Source: Selaginella tamariscina
Lineage: Eukaryota > Streptophyta > Lycopodiopsida > Selaginellales > Selaginellaceae
Direction: 5' to 3'
Length of the DNA stretch: 64,000 bases
Assembly (NCBI GenBank): GCA_003024785.1
Contig: PUQB01000192.1
Location: 190,962-254,961, forward strand
Shown: positions 31,352-40,703 of the stretch, in pieces
How the letters are laid out: the number at the start of each line of letters is the position of its first letter
Position numbering within the stretch: the first letter of the stretch is position 1
Notes under the pieces: model-generated
What the model was told of the DNA's origin: nothing
The model's database searches: none
Seen by the model: the letters and a program-made list of their open reading frames with translations, nothing else
Program-made: the position numbers and the translations under genes

Positions 31352-34300
31352 TCAATTCATTATCAATTCTTCTTCGCTATTACCTTCTGAATGAGGCGAA
31401 GAAGGTCTAAGCCGCTTGTGAGATGGTTCAAGATCTTCTGCATCTTCTATTGATGTTTCCATGGGTCCTGGAGTGTGCGAATGTTCTGTACTCCTCGAGA
31501 TAACTTCCGGTCTAATATCTGATTGATGTTCGTTCTCAGACTCCGAGATTGAACCAGATTCACCTTCAGAGGCAACTTTCTCAAATACGCCTTTATGGAT
31601 CGTTGGGGTACTCAGTTGAGACCCAATCTATCCACTTGTTCAGGTCCTCAACCATGGTCTTATCCTTCTCAACGGCAAACACACATGTATGCCGAAGGTA
31701 ACACTCCTTCAAGACGGACCCCCTAGTGCAGTAGTCAAAAACCCACGCATCACTGTGAGGACCCCTGATCAAGTTGACGATGCTCCGTGCCGCTTGACTT
31801 GTAATGTTTGGATAACGTACATTGCCGAATACGTCACTCATACCTATCGGTGTATCGGATGGAGGTTCAGGGCCGTTGGAGTGCAAACAGATGCCTGGCC
31901 AGTCATTTGGAAGCTTGAAATTGTTTGGCGCATTCCTAACAACCAAGTGAACAACAGTATCAATGCACTTGGGATTAGCATCGTTCATATAAAATCCTGT
32001 CCAACGATGTCTATTCTTCTTGGCGAAGGCGAAGGCAAAAGTATCGGTGACATGAGCAAGAATCAAGAAATAAATACCTGAAAAAGTAGGTATCAGTGAA
32101 GAGCGCAAGCATGAATTCAATAATAAATACCTTCTATGTATATGCTTGCACGGCTAAGTTTCTCCACCAGATCCTCTAGTGCCCTATCTGTCGAAAGATT
32201 TTTTGACACCCGCCGATCCATCACGAACAATTGAAACGGTTTCCTACAAGCAGTGATGTTACCCCATAAAGTCTCCGAATCTAACAACAAACATCTGTAG
32301 GGCTTGTCGTGATTCGTAGCATCCTCCTTTATAAGGTTCAATTCGGTTCTCCGCTGCTGAAGGACTGCCATAAGAGAAGGCGTCATCCCAATGTTCTCCT
32401 TTTTGGCGTTGGCGTGCAATAGATTCTTGCCTAGATCTTCCGATTGGTTCACCCATTCGACAAGCATATCATCGTTCGTCACATGCAAATATTTGCTAAC
32501 CTCTTCATATGTTGAAGTCGAGGTTCCAACCCAGTTTGTGGCAGTGTATTCCCAACCACTCCTTGAAATGCCTGACCGTCTTCAACTCCATTGCCTTGAG
32601 ATGAAAAGGAGAGGTTGGGTTTAGGTTTGAGGGTTTAGGTTTGGTTTTACCCAAACCCTAAACCCTTCCATCTCCTCCATCGTTGTTCCATTTAAAGGCT
32701 TCAACCATGTGAGCTTGAAATCGTTGTTTACATCCTTTGTAGATTGAACAGACTTAGCCTTCGGCGTCTTACTGGGTTTCTTTGCAGACTTTTCTGAGGG
32801 CTCCCCTTCACTTGTCTGCTTCTTCTTCAGTGTTCCTTTTGAAAAGGATTCCATAATCCCCAACCATTTGGCAAAGATCCTATCTTCGGGGCAAGAAATC
32901 AACATCATCGAAATGATGTTTCCTTCCCGCCCACCTGGGAAAATCAACTGCTGCAATTTCTTCAACTCTCTGAGGAAAAAGACAGATTAATAACCGGCGA
33001 GATAAATCCCGCCCAAACAATTTGCTTACCCGGTATTCCGCAGATTGTGTATTTCCTGCGGTAGCTCTTTGTGGTCGCTGAAGAGATTCCCACACGGCTC
33101 GCGTGTGTTTAAACTTCTCCCATATTTGTTGTTGTAGTGGTTGGTGTCGGCAGCGTCCCATTCCGCCGATAACTTATGGTACTGCTTGATTGTGAGATTC
33201 GGCTTAGCTAAAAACGCCGATCTTTTTGTCAGCTTCTCACGGGTATGCTCGGAAAGTTTTGTTGCCATCGTTCCTTTGTTGTGTTCATCGAGAAGTCGTT
33301 GGGCTGCCGTTATTGGTGCTGGCCACTAATGATGTAGTACTTGATAGATCTTTTATTCTCCGTCTGAATCTTCATGAGTTGTTCTGGTGTTGTGATCCAG
33401 ACTTTGTCAGCACCCTTCCTTCTTTCATAGTATGGACACAAAACAGCATTATGTGGAACGGTATAAGAATTGTCGTCCTTCATCTTCTCCATGAGCTCAG
33501 CTACACGTTCCTGGTTGAGTGGCCTGTAATTGAAGTTTGGGTTGACGCTGCAATATTTAACCCTACAAGGATAAATCTTATCATCCAACATCATTTCCTT
33601 GTGACTTATTGCAGCATGAGATGCCACAGGTGCAGCTGACAAAACGATTGATGATTTTCTTTTGCGATCCGAATCAACATGTGTGATCCCCGACTGCAGC
33701 TGTTCTAGTGTTCTCGGCACACTCCTCCAGCTCCCGAACTTCCTAAGCAAATTGAACGTGATCTGTAGAGAACCTGAGACCGAGCCACCTTCTCAATCTC
33801 CCTTATGATGTCGCTGTGTTCTTCTTCAATGTCAAGAGGGAGATTGCTCCACTTGCTGATTTTCTGTATTGTGAAACAATATCTTCTGACAATACACCTA
33901 CTCGATGAGTCTGAAGATCTTCGAAGTAGACATCCAGATGGATCCCCTCCATAGATGGGCTTTCGTTGAGTTGAAGAAGAACTCCAAGGTCAACATCATT
34001 AGTGAACACGTGAACATCATTATCCACAAGTCGACAAAACCACCCGAGATTAATGTGTAACTGACGACCTCTGGATCCGAGAACGTGACATTGGATGGAA
34101 CAAGGCATATCTGTCGAGCATCGTCCAATCTGGGTTCGCAGCCTGCTTTCGGGTGCTTGACTAGCGAATCTACTTTCCATTGTTTTGCTTGTCCATGAGA
34201 TGTGACAGAGGTTAATTTAAGCAACCATGGTTGCTCCAATGCGCTTCCCATTTATCTTAAAATATGGCCAAGTTGATCCAAAATCCCCTGCCCATCTCTT

Positions 34301-34422
34301 CTCCTGCTCTTGTCTTTAATGTCACTTCAATTCCACATCTGAATACAAAAATGATTAGTTCAAGTATCCGAGTATAACAGATTTTATTTTAATTCTTACC
34401 CAGAATTTGACGACGACTCCAT
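31352..34422 (-). CDS. ParB-like plus SAM-methyltransferase-like protein (T2 copy)
   Basis: Exon 1 starts at the ATG at 34,422 (MESSSNSG) and ends at a GT donor. Further introns are 33,029-32,970 and about 32,135-32,083 (GTATTTATT...TTTTTCAG). The central region has FNYRPLNQERVAELMEKMKD (about 33,535-33,480) and, after about 55 residues, KYYIISGQHTITAAQRLL. This is the layout of the ParB/Srx nuclease-like fold, with GQH in place of the usual G-H-R. A lysine-rich linker follows. The C-terminal third ends with DAWVFDYCTRGSVLKECYLRH and CVFAVEKDKTMVEDL, which resemble the closing motif I strand-loop-helix of beta-class N6-A/N4-C DNA methyltransferases. No clean DPPY motif is seen. An acidic tail ends at 31,352. 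ParB-methyltransferase fusions are known from phages and plasmids. Frames are broken by small indels and by the telomere-like patch at 32,615-32,668. Confidence 0.55.
32615..32668. repeat. Telomere-like inverted patch in T2 gene
   Basis: GGGTTTAGGTTTGAGGGTTT followed, after a short centre, by ACCCAAACCCTAAACCC forms an imperfect hairpin of plant telomere-type words. T1 has unrelated coding sequence here (about 22,583-22,640), so the patch replaced roughly 55-60 bases in T2. Confidence 0.75.
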
Positions 34423-34756
34423 ACTAATGACTCGATCTCCTTGTTTGATCAAATCGTCCTTCTGCAAAATAATACACTATAAATATAAATTATATAAAAA
34501 CGCACACACACTTGTATAAATCCGAATATACAAAAATAATACACAGAGAAGTAGACGTAATTAACTGTCCGAAGCTCACATTTGTGTTAGTGCAAAAGAA
34601 AGATAACATTTCGTTTTAGAACCACCACAAATGTGAGCTCTGGACAGTTTTACATAGATTCCTAGCTTTTACTCGAAATATATGATAAGATGATAAAAGT
34701 AAATAAAATGAGATATGCAACTTATATACTAATACACATATATATTCACATGGAAG

Positions 34757-36093
34757 GTGCGGCGGGATTAATCTCGCCACCCCTTCAATGCCTCCTGAAA
34801 GAGTGGGCGGGATTAATCTCGCCACCTTTCTGGAGGCCTTGAACGGGAGTGCGGAATTAATCTTGCCACCCTTCTCGGTCTCAGAGAGAACTGGGCAGGA
34901 TTTATTTCTCACACCCCTTCAGTGACTCCAGAAAGGAGGCGGGATTAATCTCGCCCACCATGTAAGGGATGGTTAAATGAATCTCCCACCTTCCCAGTCC
35001 CCTCATTGGTATGTTGTAAACTTCTACGTCTTAGACAGAAACGTTTGGGATTGGTCCAACTCACCAATGAAGGAAAAAAGGGAAGGGTGGCGAGATTCAT
35101 TTCTCCAACAGGCATTGAAGACTCGGCGGGTTAATCCGCCGCCCAGGGCCTTCACTCGATCCCTATGCGGCGGGATTAATCCCTCCGGACGCCAATTCCC
35201 TGCGCGGAATCGGGCGGGATTAATTCCGATGCCTAGGCACTTCAGGCAGGCCAATGGCGGCGGGATAAATCCCGCCCGATTCCGCGCAGGGCATGCGTAC
35301 ACGGCGGGATTAATCCCGCCCACCATGTAAGGGATGGTGAAATTAATCCCACCACCCTTCTCGGTTCCCTCCATTGGTATTTTGTAAACCTTCTCCGTCT
35401 CAGACAGAGTTACGCGGGATTGATTCAACATACCAATGGGATAATGAAGGTTCGGAGATTAATCTCGCCACCGGTAATGAAGGTTCGGCGGCTAATCCCG
35501 CCGCCCTCTCGTAAATCATGCGCTCACACATATATATTGGCTGCGGCATTTTTGAACAGGGATGGGTGGGGCGGGATTAATCCCGCCGCCCAGGGAATTC
35601 ACGCAGGACATGAACGGCGGGATTAATCCCCTGGGCGGCGGGATTAACCCATCGGCGAATTCCCTGGGCGGCGGGATTAATCCGCCGCCCATGGCCTGGT
35701 GAGGGGCCTCGGCGGCGGGATTAATCCCGCCGCCCATTCCCTCTAAATGCCCTGCGCGGAATCCGGCGGGATTAATCCCGCCCATTAGAACCTTCACACA
35801 GGCCATTGCCGGCGAGATAAATCCCGCCGCATTCCGCGCAGGGCATGGATGAGCGGCGGGATTAATCCCCGCCGAGGCCCCTCACGCAGGCCATGGGCGG
35901 CGGATTAATCCCGCCGCTCTTCGGTTTGTCGTAGAGCGGCGGGATTAATCCCGCCGCCCATAGCCTGCGTGAAGGGCCTCGGCGGCGGGATTAATCCGCC
36001 GCTCACCCATGCCTGAAGGGCCTCGGCGGCGGGATTAATCCCGCCGCCATGGCCCCAACTATAGCGGCGGGATTAATCCCGCCGCTCGAGGGG
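34757..36093. repeat. Palindrome array 1 (T2)
   Basis: Around 25-30 copies of GGCGGGATTAATCCCGCC and variants, with spacers such as CCATGGCCTGCGTGAAGGGCCT, CATTCCGCGCAGGGCATG and TCGGTTTCGTAG types. It starts about 335 bp upstream of the ATG of the minus-strand ParB/methyltransferase gene. The best-kept units (35,570-36,090) are flanked by mirrored spacer halves, so palindromy extends well beyond 18 bp. The array is longer than its T1 counterpart (about 1.34 versus 1.0 kb). Confidence 0.92.
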
Positions 36094-36774
36094 CTTAGCG
36101 AGATAAAAACACACACATATATATATGTGTGTGTGTATATATATGTATGTATGTATGTATGTATAGGAGTGTACGTGTGTGTGCAAGAGATAGATAAATA
36201 AATAAAATTATACAGTACTGGTACACCTAATATATGTGTGTACATAGGTATATATGTGTGTATATGTATATCGTGTGTATGCGTGTGAGCGAAACAAATA
36301 AAATCATACAGATAAACAAACACACACACACACATATATATATACACAGGAGTGTGCGTGTGTGTGCGAAAGATAAAACTAATAAATAAATAAAATTATA
36401 AGATAAACACACACATATATATGTGTGTATATAGATATATAATCTATAGAGAAAGAGAGAGAGTCTGTGAATATATAAGCATATATATAAACTAGTGTTG
36501 TATGTATGTATATATGTATATAGGTATATATATATGTGTATATGTATATTGTGTGTATGCGTGTGTGAGCGAAACAAATAAAATCATACAGATAAACAAA
36601 CACACACACACACACACATATACATACACAGGAGTGTGCGTGTGTGTGCGAGAGATAAAACTAATAAATAAATAAAATTATACAGAAAACACACACATAT
36701 ATATATGTGTGTATATAGATATATAACCCATATGAAATATAGCATATATATAAACTAGTGTTGTATATAATATA

Positions 36775-36807
<33 letters not shown>

Positions 36808-36871
36808 GCAGTGCGCGTGTGTGTGGAGAGATAGATCAATAAAAAAAAATTTACAGATACTGGTACACATA

Positions 36872-36932
<61 letters not shown>

Positions 36933-37220
36933 GCAAGATCAATAAAAAAAATTTACAGATACTGGTACACATAATATATGTATGTATATATGTATATAGG
37001 TATATATATATATATGTGTATATGTATATCGTGTGTATGCGTGTGTGAGCGAAACAAATAAAATCATACAGATAAACAAACACACACCCACACACACATA
37101 TACATACACAGGAGTGTGCGTGTGTGTGCGAGAGATAAAACTAATAAATAAAATTATACGCACACTCCTATACATATATACATACATACACACACACACA
37201 CACACAGATCTCACCTGTGT
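36094..37220. repeat. Higher-order microsatellite block (T2)
   Basis: CA/TG and TA runs are embedded in a larger unit: a GTGTGTATGCGTGTG..GCGAAACAAATAAAATCATACAG landmark recurs at about 36,270, 36,550 and 37,030, each followed by ACACAGGAGTGTGCGTGTGTG. Pure runs include (TG)n at 36,778-36,803 and 36,893-36,927. No gene. Confidence 0.85.
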
Positions 37221-37595
37221 GCACAGCCGCCGCCGCCGATTTCACAGCCGCCGCCTCTTGAAACCCTAAGAATATACCTAAACCCTAAAGGAATTAAATA
37301 TATATATCAACCCTAATAGAATATTCCTTCTGAGAATATACTTAAACCCTAAAAAGAATAAAATATAGATTCGCCCTAAACGAATATTCTTTCATTATAT
37401 TATTAGCGCGTGCGTGTGCGTGGGTGTATCACATACACCTCAAAAATATAAATCATGCAGGGATTTAACATGTGTGTGTCCATGAGAGTGTTAAAGTTTC
37501 ATGTGTATCAATACATACATACACATTGCATATATTAATACACATAATATATACATACACACGTGTATACACACAGACATACACACATATTACAT

Positions 37596-37620
37596 GGGTT
37601 TAGGGTTTAGGGTTTAGGGT
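37596..37620 (+). repeat. Interstitial telomeric repeat
   Basis: Three and a half TTTAGGG units, the Arabidopsis-type plant telomere motif, inside T2. Confidence 0.9.
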
Positions 37621-38060
37621 TTTGGATTTAGGATGGATCATGCATGGTGTGTATGTATGAGAGAAGAGAGAGTGTTGAAAAATTATTTTTGTACACATTG
37701 CATATATTAGTACACATATATACTTACACATATTATACACAGATATACATACATAGTATATGAGAGAAGAGAGACAGTACATATTATGGATCATGCATGG
37801 TGTGTATTATACACACAGACATACATACATATTAGTACATAATATTAGAGAGACCGAGTACATATTATAGATCATGCATGGTGTGTATGTTTGAGAGAAG
37901 AGAGACAGTACATATTAACATGGATCATGCATGGTGTGTATGTATGAGAGAAGACAGAAAGTACACATATATACATACAGAGTACACATATATACATGCA
38001 CACGTGTATACACACAGACATACATACATATTACATGAGTAAATTCATTGTGTTACATAT

Positions 38061-38089
38061 TAGGGTTTAGGGTTTAGGGTTTAGGGTTT
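38061..38089 (+). repeat. Interstitial telomeric repeat
   Basis: Four TTTAGGG units inside T2; the homologous region of T1 does not show them, so they were probably gained in T2 or lost in T1. Confidence 0.9.
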
Positions 38090-39689
38090 GCTCCCAACAA
38101 GCTTAATATAAATATTACACATGTAAATTCAATGTGTTACATACAGTCACACAGATTGAGTACATATATCATACATGCGTTGAACATGATGTTTTCAATA
38201 AAGAAGCAACCTATTTCTTCAGTTTGGTTTAGGGTTGTGCATGTGTGTGCATATGTGTTTTTGTAAGTTCTTGTAATGCGTGTGTAAATTTATGATTGTG
38301 TTTATATATGTGTGCAAAACAAACATCGAATAATTAAGAAAATAAAATTAATAAACACACTAGGAACATATTTTAAATTATACATAATAATATATGATTT
38401 TATCTAATATATAGCCATATATAGTTTTAATAATATATATTAATTTAATATTGATAAAAAGGTTTAACATTGAAATATTCTTGAAATAATAAGAAATTAA
38501 TTGAGAAAATCCCATTAATATATACAAATGTAAATTAAGTACTCAAATAATTAACTAAATTAATTATCATAATCATGTTTAATATTGGAATATTCTTGGA
38601 ATAATAAGAAAATAATAAAGAATATCCCATTAATATAAAGAAGATTAATTACTCAAGTAATTAAGGAAATGATATTAATATATTATTATTAAAACTATAT
38701 ATGACTATATATTAGATAAAATGATGTATTATTATGTATAATTTAAAATATGTTCATAGTGTGTATTAATTTAATATTGATAATAAGGTTTAACACATGA
38801 ATATTCTTGAAATAATAACAAATTAATTGAGAAAATCCCATTAATATATACAAATGTAGAATAATTACTGCAATAATTAAGAACAAGACTAATTTAATTA
38901 TGATAATCAGGTTTAATATTAGAATATTCTTCAAATATTAATAAAATATTAAAGAATATCCCATTGATACTAGGAAATGAAAACTAAATACTCGAGTAAT
39001 TAAGAAAATAATAATAATAAACAGACTATGAATATATTTTAAATGATACATAATAATATATCAATTTATTTATTGTATAAGTATATATTTATATATATAT
39101 ATATAATATAAATATACTTGAATACTAAGAATGTAGAATATAGTCTAAAATTTCGTAATATTAAACAGCTTGAATCACTTGAATAACATTAAATGCAATT
39201 TTAAAATACTCATTGGAACTGGAGAGTATATATGTCAGAGTGTCGGATATTTGTGTCAACTCATCTTAAATTTTATTTTCTGTTCTTTTTAAAAAATTTG
39301 AATTTCTGACATATGTATTGTCGGTCTGACATGTAAATTTGAAAATGCATTTAATTTCCCACTCAAATTCAGATCTGGTTCTTTCTCCGGCAAGGGTTTC
39401 TTCATTTCTGTATTTTTCACTCTTTAGATCTTCTTTTTTCTTCATAGTGATCATCTCAGGAGCGAGATTAAATTGGGTGCTATTCTTTATAGGAAAGCAC
39501 GGCGCCTTCAGTGCTGTTTACAAGTAAGTATTATAAACAAATTTAAAAATACTTATTAAGATTCACTCTCTTACATTCTCTCTTAAAATTACAATTTAGG
39601 GGTTTAGAAATGCATTAGGATTATAATATATTCCGTTAGGGATTTATCACGTTTAAATATCCTTTTAACTTAATATTCTAGGTTAACCG

Positions 39690-40552
39690 GGGCGGCGGGA
39701 TTAATCCGGCCATTTCTTTTTCGCCTCTTTGAAGAAGTGGCGGGATTAATCCCGCCACCATCTCCCGGGCAATGCTTCTCCGCCACTGAAAAAGAGTGGC
39801 GGGATTAATCCCGTCGATAACCTTCTCAACTGATGAAGAGTTACCAGAATTTATTAGAAAGAGTTGTCGGCGGGATTAATCCCGCCAACCATTTTAGGAG
39901 GCAGGGAAGGGGTGGCGGGATTAATCTCGCCACCACTTCCCTGTTTTAAAGATTTGGGGACAGGATTTATCCCGAGATCTCTTTGAAATCATAGTTTTGG
40001 AGAGAGTTATGTGCGGGTTTAATCCCGCCACCCATTCCCCGTCGTAAGAATTGTGGGCGGGATTAATCCCGCCTTGGACTCCCTCCGACAAGGAAGAGCC
40101 GGCGGGATTAATCCCGCCGCCTCTTCCTCCGACGAGGAAGGGAGTCCGGCGGGATTAATCCCGCCGACTCTCTCCGGCGAGGATGAGTCGGCGGGATTAA
40201 TCCCGCCGGACTCCCTTCCTCGTCGGAGAGAGTCGGCGGGATTAATCCCGCCGGACTCCCCGAGGAGGAAGAGGCGGGATTAATCCCGCCGGCTCTTCCG
40301 TCGGAGGGAGTCCGGCGGGATTAATCCCGCCGACTCTCTCCGAAGGGAGTCGGCGGCGGGATTAATCCCGCCGGACTCCCCCGAGGAGGAAGAGGCGGCG
40401 GGATTAATCCCGCCGGCTCTTCCTTGTCGGAGGGAGTCCAAGGCGGGATTAATCCCGCCGACTCTCTCCGAAGGGGTTGAGTCGGCGGCGGGATTAATCC
40501 CGCCGACCGTTCCTCGTCGGAGGGATTCGTGGGCGGGATTAATCCCGCCCAT
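39690..40552. repeat. Palindrome array 2 (T2)
   Basis: About 18 copies of GGCGGGATTAATCCCGCC, many perfect from 40,055 on. Spacers alternate GACTCCCTCCGACGAGGAAG-like and GACTCTCTCCGAAGG-like sequences. Because spacer halves are complementary (GGAGTC...GACTCC), single units extend to 30-50 bp near-perfect palindromes. It ends about 150 bp before the first in-frame ATG of the plus-strand DUF7869 gene and about 145 bp before the splice-acceptor-like TTATGTGCAG (40,688-40,697). Confidence 0.93.
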
Positions 40553-40703
40553 CAGTTGTATTAATCAAACATGAGATATTATCTCTAAACATAATTATGT
40601 ATTATTGCATATGCATATTATTAAGTAACCGTAATTCAGATTTCTTAAAAATATTGCATAAACAGATATCATAAATAATACAATTATTTATGTGCAGGAC
40701 AAT

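Larger units (their letters stand above)
37221..39689. other. AT-rich spacer with telomeric words (T2)
   Basis: GC-rich GCCGCCGCCGCCGATTTC at 37,226 is followed by AT-rich DNA and repeated GATCATGCATGGTGTGTATG units (about 37,634, 37,790, 37,872, 37,923). Two short TTTAGGG arrays lie within it (37,596-37,620 and 38,061-38,089). Bases 38,200-39,690 are AT-rich, with repeated GAATATTCTTGAAATAATAAGAA and AATCCCATTAATATA motifs. A kept stretch near 39,365-39,530 (TTTTTCACTCTTTAGATC..., GGAAAGCACGGCGCC) also exists in T1 at 27,720-27,870 and could be a leader exon or regulatory block, but no ORF is convincing. Confidence 0.6.

Noticed and set aside
36003..37214. ORFs rich in HTHTHT and YIYIYI
   Set aside because: Translations of CA/TA microsatellites.
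34757..40552. CRISPR-like array
   Set aside because: The repeat is a perfect palindrome with partly inverted, repeated spacers in a eukaryotic transposon; no cas genes or leader. CRISPR is not a sensible reading.
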